Positions 1-11,264 are shown, numbered from the stretch's first letter. The stretch: 64,000 nt of DNA from Acanthaster planci (GCF_001949145.1 NW_019091489.1:256823-320822), one strand, 5' to 3'. A program made the numbers and translations. Notes: generated by a model not told the origin, from the letters alone.

Positions 1-524
1 CGCGCAAGCGCTGCCGCTACAGTAATGACACCAATGTTTCCTCAATAGGGCCCTAAGCTCTGTAGCTGGCAAGCCTGGAGGACTTTGTTAGAGGATTCAA
101 CGAAAAGCAGTTACAGTGTTAGAGGTGGGTGGAAAGCCCCAGAGTAAAATTCTGGGTAAAACCAACGGAATCAGGTAGGAACTGAAACCCAATCCACACA
201 TAGACCGAGCCATGATTCAAACCTGGACCACTGAGGAGGAAGGCGAGGAAAGAACCACTACGCAAACCTGACTCCCAGTATGTAACTGTATCCAGGTTTT
301 ATGCATACAGTTAACAATTTCAAACACTGCACAACAGGAAATTCCTGCAGAAATGGAATTAGTTGCTTTTTTTTTTCATTTGCTCAAAATTGGTGAAAAT
401 ACAGTTACATCTTGTACAGATATATTTAGAATTTTAGGTATATATTTAGGGTCCATTAGCATACATTTAGGGTAGGACAAGGTACATGATTGAATGTGTG
501 GCAGAGGCCCGTGTATACTAGTAC
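1..524. other. CEP104 intron sequence, nothing recognised
   Basis: This is intron downstream of the zinc-finger exon on the minus strand. I looked for the next finger exon (a Cys-rich peptide after KQ) on the minus strand and found none. It is AT-rich with a short poly-T run near 368. Confidence 0.6.
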
Positions 525-706
525 CTGTTTACAGCTATGACACCTTTTTAGTACAGGACAGTACTTCCAGTAATGCATGTCTAATCCTTCATCCTTGAAG
601 CTCTTATCTTCCTCTCCACAAAATATGCACTGCTTATCAATGTCATCGCCGAAGTCTGACTGTTCAGCTATACTTGGCGCTCTTGGCATCTTTTTGGGTA
701 GTTGGT
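525..706 (-). CDS. CEP104: CEP104 exon, first C-terminal zinc finger (last visible exon)
   Basis: This 182-base exon completes a split Asp codon and adds 60 codons. The acceptor is CTTGATAG|AC and the donor CAG|GTACTA. The motif CIFCGEEDKSFKDEGLDMHY aligns almost residue for residue with human CIFCGERSESFTEEGLDLHY. It is followed by WKYC and RCHSCKQ, matching WKHC and RCDHCKQ. The Cys-x2-Cys ... His-x3-Cys set gives one zinc site and the second Cys pair opens the next finger. The remaining fingers and the EB1-binding tail must be encoded before base 1. An 18.4 kb intron separates it from the exon at 19085, the largest intron seen, and contains two DIRS copies and a Tc1. Confidence 0.97.
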
Positions 707-1591
707 CTATCAAGCAAAACAAAAGTAAATTAAACATTTTTAAGTTCAATAGCAATGCCACTTCTATCTGTTTCATTCTGTCACATTGTGGACTTTACTT
801 CATTTGTATTACTTTCCTACATGTGAGGTAGGCAGAATGGTTACATGTAGTTTGCTCAGTAAACCATGCATACAACTCATATGAAATCTAACCGCATAAG
901 GTTACTGACCCAATAAGGAGCCAATGAGAAAATAGTATCTTAATTCCTATCAATGAACTTTTGATGCCACAAATAAGGATTAATCAAATGAGAACATGGC
1001 ATGTTGCTTCTGATCTTTAAGCTTGTGTTTTACACAATTCTTAGGTATATCTTTCAACAGCCCAAAAAGAGTGGAGTCAAGTCAACAAAAGAAACTTGCG
1101 GATAAATTGGCTACTTTATATGCAAAATTTGCTAAGTTTTTATACGACCCAGTGTACTCACTGGCCCAATCCATCACCAAGACTTCAGAGTCAGGTGCAA
1201 GCATGAGGTAGCCTTAAGTTGCAGACATGCAGCAGTATAAGAAACCCCTTACATACATGCTCATGTTACCTACATGTGCAGGCGTGGCATACATAGTGCG
1301 ATGGCGTGGACATCGCACACATCCACACAATGTTTCCCCCCTCTCTGAAAAAGAGTTTCAGAGGCAAGGTTATGTGTGGCAAAATTAAGAGGAACAGTCT
1401 AGAAAGTCGTCATCAAAAATCCAGCTCGAAGAAGTTATCCTGGTTGGAGAAAAAGGAGCATTTTCCTCAAGTTTCCTTAACCACAGGAGAACAAAGGAAT
1501 GTCCACACTTTGCATGTAAAACAGGTATGTGTGTACCTGTGTGGTTATTTCTTGGTCACCCATGTGTGTTGGACGAATATACTAGAGAATA
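707..1591. other. CEP104 intron, mostly featureless
   Basis: I see no coding or RNA feature. From about 1300 to 1590 the sequence may be flank or outer sequence of the DIRS copy that follows; it contains a short inverted pair (CTCTGAAA / TTTCAGAG) at 1342-1364. Confidence 0.4.
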
Positions 1592-2343
1592 TACCACCCC
1601 AAACAGTTTTACATGCGCGAAATTCCCATGCACTTATAGTTATTTGCTGAAAAGACTTGATCAAGTGTATTTTTCTCTGACTTCTCACAATACACTGTGG
1701 TCACGCTGGAATGTTTGTCCTTTTTTAAAGCGATTCAGGTCGGAGCCAGAGTGGGGAGGATGGGTGGGTGAGGACTGTTTGGAGTAGGTATTCTCTATAA
1801 TGACCTTGTCCCATACATGTACATGTGGGGAGGGGGAGGTCACTGCACTCAACCTACCCCAAACAGTATTACATATGCAGAGTGGCACGGTTGCAGGCAG
1901 TAGCAAGGTTGGCTACGACGTATGGACAAGCCTTGTATAACAGCAGGTGTAATACCACTCACTATGATCAGGTCTTCAGGATGCCTTGTCCACTGTCTTG
2001 TCTGAGGCAGGTCTGACTTCTGCACAGCCGACAGAATTGTCTTGCTGTGTGCAGCAAGTAGTGAAGGTAGACGGGCCTTTCCAGCATGCAGCGTTGCATG
2101 TGACTGCAATAGAAACACCCTAAAAATAAGACCAAGTCGTAGGGGCAGCTCTGACATCATGGCTCTGATGTGGTATTGGGTGGCGTCAGCAGAGTGGGCT
2201 GGCTAGTCTGGGTTTGCAACGTTGTGGCCGAGGTTGTCCAGTGGGCAACGGTGTCCCTTGTCGCCGGGTGGTGAGGTTTTGTAGTGGTAATGAACAGCTG
2301 GGTGACTGGTCCCCTGAAGTGTTTGGTTTTTACCAGGTACCAT

Positions 2344-2998
2344 TTAAGTGTGCAGACCGGACACCAGTGTTTCTCCGAGTTGTCGCTCGTTTAAGAAGCA
2401 ACAGAGGGAATGAATATCTGGCAGTTCAAAGGATGGAGTGTGGTTCTTCATCAAGAATCCAATAGCTGGAATTAGTTGAACTTTATCACCCATGAAAGGA
2501 TGCATAGCTTTAGAGAGCATGTGGCACCTTGACGGTTGAGGAAGGCCACAGCTGTCAAGTTCGTCCCTCGATGTAAGTAAGAAAATGACGCAGAGCGTTG
2601 AAGATTGCCTGGAGTTCCAGCATGTTGACATGGATTTTCTGGAAGTTGGCATTCCACTCTCCTGAGGTCTGGTGTGGGGGAAGGGAGGCTCCCCATCCGA
2701 GTGATGACGTGTTATCACCACATCGGGTTTTGTTCGGGTGAAGGGGAGGCTGGCCGTCAAGTGGTCCTCCTCGAGCCACCATCACAGAAGATGACGAGCA
2801 TCTTGTGACAGCGGGACTGGGAGGTCTGATCTGATTAGATCTGTTTTGGGACAGTAGTAGGAGAGTAGGTGGAGCTGAAGCAGTCTCTTGCGTAGTATGC
2901 CTCATGGTACTAGGTCCACAGTGATGGCCATCAACCCTAGAAGACGAAGCCAGGAAAGGGCCGGAGGTGCCTGGGTAGACTGGAAGTGAGACATGCAT
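2344..2998 (-). pseudogene. DIRS copy A RNase H joined to recombinase remnant
   Basis: The minus strand reads SLGWGASLPP, then HVNMLELQAIFNALRHFL and, in a second frame, AVAFLNRQGATCSLKLC. These match RNase H motifs of DIRS elements, including the E of LELQA, and the homologous part of copy B (AVAYINPQGGTRSPQLC). Sequence after this point jumps to a segment with recombinase-like character (near 2240-2500), so roughly 1 kb between RNase H and recombinase has been lost. Confidence 0.7.
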
Positions 2999-3177
2999 TG
3001 GTGAAAGTTGGCAATGTGTTCATCAGTCAGGATAATGATCCTGTGGAGGTCAAGGATCACCCTGAGGTAGGTCAGCAGTTCGGTTGGTACTAGCCTGGAA
3101 TTTTTTAGGTTAATAAATCTGCGATGGGTGGTGAGGTCATGTGTCAGGCAGGTTGATGTTACGGCCTTGTCCTGAGG

Positions 3178-3579
3178 TCAGCCAGAGTCTTCACTATTCA
3201 AGTAAAAACTCCGGGCAACACTGATAGTCCTAACGGAAGAGCCAGAAACTTGTATGTGTTTCCCTTGTATGCAAAGCGTAGAACTTGCAGTCTTGCTCGC
3301 AGATAGGGATGTGGAGGTACATGTAATTGTCCTGGAAGTCAACAGACGAAGCCCAGGACGGCACAAGAAGGAATGGGTTTTTGTCTGGAGTGTCCAAAAC
3401 TTCTTGGGGTGGATAAACTTGTTGAGTGGTTTGAGGTTGATAATTGGTCGCCACTTGTTGGGTTCCTTCTTAGAGGTGAGGCAGGACGTTGACAGAAAGT
3501 CAACCTTCACTTGGCTGGGAAAATCTGGAACAATGGCTTGTTTGTGAAGCAAACAAGAAGAATTTATCTCATTCTCCAA
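3178..3579 (-). pseudogene. DIRS copy A reverse transcriptase remnant
   Basis: On the minus strand one frame reads LLHKQAIVPDF then KKEPNKWRPIINLKPLNKF, the usual start of a DIRS or LTR reverse transcriptase (K-x-RPI-x-NLK-x-LN). A frame change then gives FQDNYMYLHIPICEQDCKFY, matching the D-x-x-D-A-Y-x-H-I-P-I region with the aspartate pattern damaged. The second catalytic YxDD motif is not visible. This copy is inactive. Confidence 0.75.
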
Positions 3580-3840
3580 TGTCTGGATTTGTCGTTGTTG
3601 TGTGGGGGTTGTTGAGTTGAGCGCAATATTGCCTTGGACAGTTGAGGTCTTGTAAACTTAAGTGCGTAGCCAAAGGCAAAAGTTGAAAGTAGCCAGCTGT
3701 CCGAAGTGATTTCCTGCCATAACTGTGTGAAATGCTGTAGATGGCTGCCGATGGGTTCAGGATTGGAGGCCATGAAGCATTGTAATCATTGCAGGTGTCC
3801 CACAAATGAATGGGGAGTGCACGATGAATATCCTTGCCCC

Positions 3841-4325
3841 CTAGAGGCTTGAGTTGTTTCCGGGTGGTGCAGGGCTCAGCGCTGACTCAGTTGTGGTAGT
3901 GGCGGTTGAAAGGAGTAATGGGAATACACATGGTCTGATGGTGGCTTGAGCTGGTGAGTCTGGTGTGGCTGGGGTTGCTGAGGTAGGTGTTTCGCGGAAT
4001 AAAATTTTCTTGATGGTACAGTGCACACTTAGCTTTGGCCTCAAGGACTTCAACGAACTTGCCAGTGAAGGTCTTTCCCTAAAAGTGGAAGGTCGAGGAG
4101 CTGAGCCTTGGCAAACTTGTAGGGAATGAGCATTGCCTCCAGGGAGTTGGCCCTCCGGGTGGTAGTAGCCAAGTAAGAAATACAGGCTAACTGCTCAAAT
4201 GTGAAGTTGAGTCCCTCATCCAAACTGTGGAGTATGGGGGGGATGCAAAGTCTGGAGTCACCAGAGAGTTCTCCTTGCAGGCAAGAGCCAGATACGCTGA
4301 TAGGAGGAGCAGGAAAGCCATGCAT
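3841..4325 (-). pseudogene. DIRS copy A gag-like remnant
   Basis: The segment has several open minus-strand pieces, none intact. Its nucleotides resemble the stretch near 39230-39370 in copy C (in + orientation both carry a GAACTT...GGTCTTTGCC/CC block), which occupies the same place upstream of RT. No known gag motif such as a zinc knuckle is visible, so the gag call is by position only. Confidence 0.45.
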
Positions 4326-5141
4326 CTTAGGTAGAAGCGGGATGCTTTATCCAGCTTAGATAAGGCAGATTCAAGGAGAGCCTTATCTTTGTCATGGTAG
4401 GCAGCCTTGGTGGATGCTTTGCCTGAGTCAGCGATGATTTTGTCTCTGGCGGTGTGTGGTTTTTACACAAACAAGAAGTTGTTGACATCCTCTGTCAACA
4501 AGTGGAAGTACATTGGAGTCTGTTGTAGAATGGGGTGCTATCACCAGACTTTCGCCAGGGACCTGAACATCTCCACAAAGGAACGGTCGAATGGAAATAC
4601 TGGAAAAACCAGATTGGAAGATTCCAGTTGGGCAGTGTGGCGTTTGAACGAACCATGTCCAGAACCTGGTTGGGGCTGGGAGGTTGCAGGAAGACAAAGG
4701 ACGTGGACCAAGTCACAACACAGGTAGCCCTCAGAAAGAGTAAAGCTTGCGACAGAGTTAATCTGAATGTCTGAAGACACTGCCAGTTGTCAGAAATGTG
4801 GCGGTGCGGAGCTGTGGGTGCTGCCCTGAGTCACTGGTTGTGTCAGCTAGGGGTCATCACTCTTACTAAAAGATTGTAGCATGTCAGGAGAAAGACTTTA
4901 TTCAAAACAAGAGGGAGGGATGATCAAGTCAAGAGGAGTGAAAATGAAAGCTCAAAAATCAAAGATGCCTAAAAAGACCTGTCAGTTACGTTTCAATGCT
5001 GAGAAAGTAAAGATGAATATGGCGTCATGACTTCAGTGCACAGTGGGAGGTGAAGGGGCACCATGGTTGATCACATCTTTTCAGTAAATGACAACAGGTG
5101 CATGGGAAATTTGCATATGTAAAACAGTTTGGGGTAGGTTG

Positions 5142-5760
5142 AGTACAGTGGACTGTTCCTTTTCTTTTTGCTAGACATAACTCTAACCCAAAAATGCATC
5201 TTGAAGTGTTTTCCAGAAAAGGGATAATTAACCTTATGTGAGTGTGGATCTGGCTTAGTCCACAAAAGGTTCACACGGCCTGCATTACATGGACCTCTTT
5301 TGATGGGTTCATACTATGCATAGGTTAAGTTGGTGCACCTGATGACTGAATGTAGTGTAAATGTTTGATGTGTTAAGCTTAAGTTAAACAGTACATGGGT
5401 AAAGATAGAAATGGTGAACTGAACAGTGTGAACATTACATATTACAGACCCAAGTTCTATGTTACATATTCCAGGTACAATATTAACTTTACATGTGTAA
5501 AAAGTTACCTTCTAGATGGATAACACTCTGCAAAGACCCCAAGAGGCAATGTGGCAGTGTTGTAGTCGATTAACCAATGTCAAGTCCCAGTTGTGAGTCA
5601 CAATGCTCATCTGAGTTATGAATCACTTGTTTTAAGTTATTCCCCAATTAATCAGGCGGTTTTTTTTTACTGCACGTATCTACAATTCTGTGAAGTAGCT
5701 CTTGAAGGTTTGCATGGTGGAATAAGATATTGTAGAGAGTTTGCGGATACACCATGTGGA
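5142..5760. other. CEP104 intron between DIRS copies, nothing recognised
   Basis: The sequence is AT-rich, without coding potential or clear repeats. TTACATATTACAGACC and TTACATATTCCAGGTA near 5436 and 5462 are a short imperfect direct repeat. Confidence 0.4.
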
Positions 5761-5800
5761 AATATCTGTTTGAGTATGTGTGGTTCTGAAAAGAACCGGT

Positions 5801-5845
5801 TACTCGATGTTTCGGACAGTGAATGCTCTGTCCATCTTCAGGACT
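5801..5845 (-). ncRNA. Penelope-type hammerhead ribozyme motif
   Basis: On the minus strand the conserved core can be read in order: CTGAAGA (5841-5835, fitting CUGANGA), a 6-bp stem II GGACAG/CTGTCC with an eight-base loop (5833-5814), GAAAC (5813-5809) and a cleavage triplet ATC (5808-5806, fitting NUH). Stem I flanks are GTC before the core and GAGT after it, giving only a short helix with one mismatch. The near-absent stem III is typical of the minimal hammerheads reported in Penelope-like retroelements. Next to it is the palindrome GGTTCTGAAAAGAACC (5782-5797). No Penelope reverse transcriptase is nearby, so this is probably a truncated copy. Structure is inferred by eye; cleavage activity is unknown. 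Confidence 0.7.
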
Positions 5846-6008
5846 GATGCAATCCAACCGTGCTGCTGCTTATATGCTTGACATAACTTTTTCCAGACTG
5901 TTTTAAGTTAATTAATTACTTTCCAAAGAGCTATGATTCTAACAAAGATGGTGCATACCAAAGGAAAAGCTGGATTTTTTTATCAGAAAGCAAAAGAATC
6001 ACCATGTA

Positions 6009-6290
6009 AACTCCTTCCCCACGCGGAGTGGGTCAGGTCTCCTAGTGATACCCCTGCCCAGCCTACATAGGCAGATTCCCAGGTGCCCATTACAATTCAC
6101 TGAAAAGACTTGATTAGGTATTCTGCCCCTTGACCCTCCACAATGCATTGCGATCCCGCTGCCATGTTCGTCCTTCTTTTTGAAGAGGTGAGATCACCGG
6201 AGCCAAAGTGGGGAAGGACAGACGGGAGTGGCTGGGCAGGGGTAAGTATCACTAGGAGACCGGACCCACTCCGCATGGGGAAGGAGTCTC
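6009..6290. repeat. Inverted pair at the left end of DIRS copy B (internal complementary region)
   Basis: Bases 6009-6066 are the reverse complement of 6229-6290 with few mismatches; the shared core is CTCCTAGTGATAC / GTATCACTAGGAG flanked by CCACGCGGAGTGGGT / ACCCACTCCGCATGG. The first arm lies outside and over the start of the terminal repeat, the second lies inside the element. In DIRS-1 the internal complementary region matches the outer element ends and templates their restoration, and this arrangement fits that. Confidence 0.7.
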
Positions 6291-6416
6291 CTGCGTTCAC
6301 ACACCCCTGCCCAGTCTACATAAATGTAAGCTGAAGGGCAATGTATCCTGGAGGTGGGTCAGCGACGAAAGTACAGAACATAAGGCGGGTTTCACAAGAG
6401 TGGATACTCACTAAAG

Positions 6417-7161
6417 CTAGCTATCAGCCGTCTGGCCCGGAGCAGCGCTGGATGCTGCCTGGACTACCAAGTGGAGGGTCGCTCTGCCATGAGCCGTTTC
6501 GCTCTGCAGGACATCCTTCAGGTAGCATTCGGTGAATGTGAAAGATTTCCAACAAGCTGCCTGGCAGATTTCAGCTAGGGGAATCCCCCCCGTATGAACA
6601 GGATGTAGAAGCAGCCCGAACATCATGAGCCCTGACGTAAGGCACTAGTAATGTCATCATACTGAGCCGGCCAGTCCTGATTAGCAAAAATAGTAGCCGA
6701 GACCGTCCATCGGGCGATAGTGTCCTTAGATGTTGAGTGGAAAGGTTTTGTTGTGGTAACAAAAAGCTGCGAATCAGATTCCCGGCGATGGTTGGTCCTG
6801 GCAAGGTACCACTTGAGAGTCTGAACTGGGCATCATTTATTGTTATAATTGTCTCCCGCAAGTGAGGTTATATCGGGAACGAGTATGTCGGGAGGCCGGA
6901 AGGTAGGCATCTGGTTTTTAGTGAGGAGCCCAATAGATGGGATGAGACAAACTCCTTGAGGCTCCAAGCGGAGATGTGGCCATCAGCAGTCAATAGGGCA
7001 TGTAGCTCTCCACTCCGTGTCGATGTGATGACTGCCAGGAGGAACGCAAGCTTGATGCTGAGATGGAGATCAGAGGTGTCAACTAATGGTTCAAAGGGGG
7101 GGACCACGAAGAACGCGTAGAACGTTTCTGAGATCCCAGGATAAGACGAGGCGTCTGACAT
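6417..7161 (-). pseudogene. DIRS copy B tyrosine recombinase remnant
   Basis: The minus strand gives FEPLVDTSDLHLSIKLAFLL and AVITSTRSGELHALL, where the Arg of TSTRSGEL is the first catalytic arginine. A frame further on reads VRAHDVRAASTSCSY and then AACWKSFTFTECYL. HDVR supplies the His-x-x-Arg pair and the Tyr of ECYL is the likely nucleophile. Spacing fits the DIRS recombinase family, which integrates circular DNA without making target duplications. Frameshifts near 6865 separate the two halves, so no working enzyme is made. Confidence 0.85.
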
Positions 7162-7425
7162 GGGGCACTCGATAAATATTCCTTGAAGAAAATGGTGGAT
7201 AGCAGCGTTGTCAAAGCCAGTCGACCCATCACTGAAGCCTCAGTATACAGCCGCCAAGGCTGACCGGTAATTACGGATGGTGGCAACCTGGAGGCCTGAG
7301 TGAAACAGGTAAATGAGCTGCAAGTCTGCAACGGAACTCACAATAGCTTCAGTCGGAGAAGCATTGTAGTGGCCATGCCACTTTAATGTTGTAGACGGCT
7401 GTTGTAAGTCTTGAGTGGATGGTCG

Positions 7426-8332
7426 TCAACCCGGGGCTGCCATGGATGCAGCGTCTATGAAAAGGCCCGATGCTCTGAAGGATCGTTGGACAATGTCCAA
7501 CACGTCAAGTGAAGACCCTCCGATACTGGGTGAAAGATCCCCAATCTGGGCTAACGGAGGATGTCCTCTCTGACCAAAAGGATTAACGGTCACTGTACCA
7601 GGAGTCTTGTCAGTCTTGGAAACCACGGTTGGCGAGACCAGAACAGGTGACAAGGATGATTCGACATGGCTCCCGTTCTTGAACAGGACCCTCAGGATGA
7701 GGGAGATTGGAGGAAAGGCGTACGCCAAGAGGGCCCGACCAGTCGATCTGTAGGGCGTCGGTCACCCATGCCCATTGGTGAGGAAACCTGGAACAGAATG
7801 TTTGGAGATGGGCGTTGTCAGCGGAAGTGAAGAGATCGACGTGAGGATGTTCGATCTCTGCGAAAATCTGGATGACCACGTTTGGATGAAGAGTCCAGTC
7901 TGTCAGTCTGACGGCACCCCAAGAGAGTGCGTCTGCCATGTCGTTGCTGGTTCCTGCTATGTAGACAGCTTGGAGGGTGATGCCTAGATTGTTTGTCCAC
8001 ATGAAGAGCTGCCACGCAAGGGTGCAGAGTTGGGGAGAGCGAGTGCCGCCCTGAGGATTGATGTATGCCACTGCCATGGAGTTGTTGCTCTAGACCCGAA
8101 AGTAACAGCCTACTAGTTGTTGCCAAAGAGCATTGAATACTGCTTGAAGTTCAAACACATTGATGTGTTTATCCCAAGAGGCAGAGCCCCAGACCCCAAA
8201 CGCATTGAGTGCAGGAAGAGGGGCTCCCATCCGAATAGCGACACGTCTATCGTCACAGTTACATCCAAACCTAGAGATACAAGAGGATGGTCCACCACTG
8301 GAGGTGATTGTGTAAGGAAGGTCGGCCCACAT
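7426..8332 (-). pseudogene. DIRS copy B RNase H and connection region remnant
   Basis: Reading the minus strand: INVFELQAVFNALWQQL (RNase H), AVAYINPQGGTRSPQLC, then YIAGTSNDMADALSWG, HVDLFTSADNAHLQTFCSRF and YAFPPISLILRVL. This order (RNase H with a D/E core, an ADALS block, an LF-x-S-x-x-N block and YAFPP) is the standard RNase H to connection layout of DIRS polyproteins. Several frameshifts separate the pieces. The RT part that should lie at 8.4-9.7 kb is not recognisable. Confidence 0.8.
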
Positions 8333-8339
8333 GTTAAAA

Positions 8340-9895
8340 CAAGGCTGAAGTATTCATTATAAGAAAAGAATACATGTAATAAGCCCTGCTACATTAAACT
8401 ATGTTCGAAGTGGCCATTCATATCCTTAAGTTGGAGGACTATGGCCATATCATTATATGCATGGTGAATTAAGGTTATTCCGCATGCATTGCAAAAAAGT
8501 AGAAAGGCTGCAGGGTAAGGAGCACCCAAAGATGGAAGATCGCTCCATGACTTAAGTATCCAAATATCCTAGATCTATCTCAGCCTCATAACCTTTCCAT
8601 TTACTTGCTGGAAGACAGAGCATGAGCAGCTAAATGGAGAAGTTAATGAATGTTCGCCAATTCTGCCTTCCATTTCGATTACGCTGGGCGCAGGCTGAAA
8701 GTCTACAATGGCAAACCCATAAACAAAATTGTACACAGATAGTAGGCACAAATTTTTAGTCGTAACAGTCACAGTATACACACTTTGGACACGCCCACGA
8801 CACGACAGAAGAACTTTTGTCTGGAAATCATTGTGGGCGTGGCCAGGCCGAGCAAAAGAATATACATGTATGGAGAGTCAGAAATTAATAAATTAAAGGA
8901 GCGTGCAGAATTCACGACGATGTACATGTAAAGTTCGGTAAGTTAGGACGCTCCAGACGTGGATACTGAATTGAATGGCGTGCTTACCAGTCATAGATAG
9001 AGGAGAGCCTGTCTGGAGATCACAGTTGATTTTACATGCATGAGTGCCTCCGCTGACGAAGTTTCAGATATCGGAGGGCTCGATAGGACTGCGGGTAGGG
9101 CGATGACATCTACGACAGGCATTATGAACAGAGGACCAATGGTCAGAATAAAGCACGCATGGTATGCTGATCGTATCGTGTTTTATGCACCGGGAAAGCT
9201 CCATACAATGGTGTAGTGACACCCGGAGAGCAGCTTTCTCTGTTTCCCACCTAGCTGGCCCCCAGCACGGGAGTCTAGGTGCCAGCTGGCGATCTGGTGC
9301 GTAGTGTAGCAGCAGGCCTGTGAGCAATTGTTTGAGCCACGGTCTAGGTTTAGTATGCGTGACCCAGTCTCACATTTACCAGGGGCCGAGCAAATGACGT
9401 AAGGCAGCCTGGAAGAGCATACATGTAGTTCCCGCATGCCTGGACTTCCCGAAACTGGACAGATCAAGGCAGAGGCATAGGGCTGAATGGGAAACGTACC
9501 AGCTGTACCTATTAAATACGAAAAGAAGACGCCCCCAGGCGTAGCATGTTCACAGGGTGGCGCTAGATGTGTGTCGTAAGTAGAGCCCCGGTAAGTTGAA
9601 TTATTATTATTATTAAATGAATTTCTTAAGTGCAATATCAATTCACAAATACATGTGTTAAATGGACAGGTGCCGTCGTGTATTAGACAGACGGACGGAG
9701 TCAGATGTAAAGCCGGAGATGAACGTTGATGTCAAGTCACAAGCAGAGCCGGCTACAAATCCGCGTGAGGATCCGGAAGGGGATCCTCACAAAGTGCATC
9801 CGGGTCTGGGACAGTCGCCTGGGAATGGAGAATGACTCAAGGTGGCTGGCTGAAGTGGGCAGCGTCTCTGAGAGAGCAGACCACTGTCATCAAGC
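8340..9895. other. Unrecognised segment inside DIRS copy B
   Basis: RT motifs expected here are absent. The segment contains a TTATTATTATTATTA run at 9600-9616 and a short inverted pair (GGACACGCCCAC / GTGGGCGTGGCC) near 8787-8848. It may be a later insertion that replaced RT, but no bounded ends were identified. Confidence 0.35.
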
Positions 9896-10338
9896 CCAGT
9901 GAAAAAAATATCTTACCAAGGTGAAGAGCGAGATTTCTTGCATCTGGACCCCACAGAAAACAGTGAGTGTTTATGCTTCTTACGTGCTGTGATCCGGCTG
10001 TGGAATCTGAAGGGAGAACCTAAGAACCTAAAAACCCGGGGCATCAGCAGTATGTATGGATTACAGGTCGAAGCGGGCTGAGCCACCGGAAAGCTGTGAC
10101 GGAAGCACCCTGGTCGGATAGTCTTAGCTGGTACATAGGTAGAAGCTGCAGCGATGAGTAGCGTTCAAGAACAATGGCAATGATGCAGTTCTGTAGCCTG
10201 AAAAGTGGTCGGCGGAGAGCCTGCATAGTTAGGTGGCGCCTCTGAATGGGCAGCCCCCGGGAATAAAGGGGCATTGACCTGAGGCTTTGTAACTTCCAAG
10301 TTATGCCTAAGTGCTATGAAGTTCATCTGACATGTAGT

Positions 10339-11257
10339 TCATGTGGGGCCGCTCTGATGTGTAGACTGATGAACCATACCAATGAATACACGACCCCCAC
10401 GGTAGGCACCGGTCGAAGGGAGACCGTCAGAGGACTTCGGAGTGCGGGAACTGAGGGGGAGGAGTAAGTTTACTTGCCCCAAGTGCAGTGCTGGACGGGC
10501 AGAGTCGCCACGATCGTGGGCTGCTGCAAAAACTGGTCTGGCTAGAGGACAGCAGTCAGGCTCTGTTGCTGCCAGCTGAGGCTTGGAGTCTATCTTTGCG
10601 GGCGAGAGACGTGAAGGCCTCCAAGAGGGACTGAAGGGTCGCCACCCATAGGGGCGGATCCAGGTCTGAGCGGCATTTCTTCTTAGCCTTGGATGAGGAA
10701 GAAGCCAAAGAAGACGTTTTGACCTTGTGCTTCTGAGTCTTTGCCGAAGCTGGGGGAGCCAGAAGCCGGGACGGATGGAGATGCAGCCGGGCAGGGATCC
10801 CCCGAGTGGGCGGGGATCCCCCGAGTGGTCGGCGGCCTCATGTCCGGAGTCCATCGGCAGAGTAGGGGTCATAACAGAACTTTGGATGGAGTGTGGTGGA
10901 AGAAAGCCCCGGCGACGTAGCAGTCCAAAAGGGCTAGCATCGTCCGATGTAGCTTGAGGCTAGGTGTAGTATCGCAAGTTCGCCCGCAGTTGAGGTGGTG
11001 GACCGTGGTGACCCAGCCGTGGAACCTTTTGTCTGCTTGGAGGGGGTTGACTGGCCCAGTTCCTGAGCAGACCCTGAGGGACCTGGGGCAGATGGCGGCC
11101 TGTTGCACAGCGAGCCCCGCAGGGCCATCAGTTGGTAGGGTCGCCCAGAAAGTGGCTGGTAGTGACACAGTGTCCATATCACAGAGAAGAGACAGCCTGT
11201 TAGACTCTGTTCAGCGACGATCAAGGGTAACGTCAGCATGGCCTGACTGGTAGGCAC
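10339..11257 (-). pseudogene. DIRS copy B gag-like remnant
   Basis: In one minus-strand frame near 10570-10745 the peptide reads KTQKHKVKTSSLASSSSKAK, then KKKCRSDLDPPLWVATLQSL. A Lys/Ser-rich basic stretch followed by a helix is typical of DIRS gag proteins, which have no conserved zinc finger. Its place upstream of RT/RNase H agrees. Base composition is GC-rich compared with the intron around it. Frames are interrupted. Confidence 0.5.
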
Positions 11258-11264
11258 ACCGAGT

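Larger units (their letters stand above)
1592..5141 (-). mobile_element. DIRS-type retrotransposon, copy A (deleted)
   Basis: This is a decayed DIRS-like element. The left end (about 1592-1722) and right end (about 5005-5141) are inverted copies of each other: both start CCCCAAAC(A/T)GTTTTACAT and share the ACTGAAAAGA(C/T) stretch. A third piece, at 1848-1880, again carries CTACCCCAAACAGTATTACA and acts as the internal complementary region that DIRS elements use to make circles. Between the ends, reading on the minus strand, come gag-like sequence, RT fragments, RNase H and recombinase remnants, all frameshifted. At about 3.55 kb it is well short of a 5-6 kb full element. It lies in the big CEP104 intron and has no intact protein. 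Confidence 0.8.

Noticed and set aside
456-776. Stand-alone 106-codon zinc-finger gene
   Set aside because: The finger continues a spliced CEP104 exon; residues beyond the donor at 525 and before the acceptor at 706 are intron translation.
2555-2590. TSRDEL phrase as the first catalytic arginine of a recombinase
   Set aside because: It lies in a different frame over the RNase H segment, where the other frame matches copy B; the resemblance is accidental.
5339-5350. CTGATGA at 5339 and at several places near 16.5 kb as hammerhead cores
   Set aside because: No stem II plus GAAA follows at the right distance.
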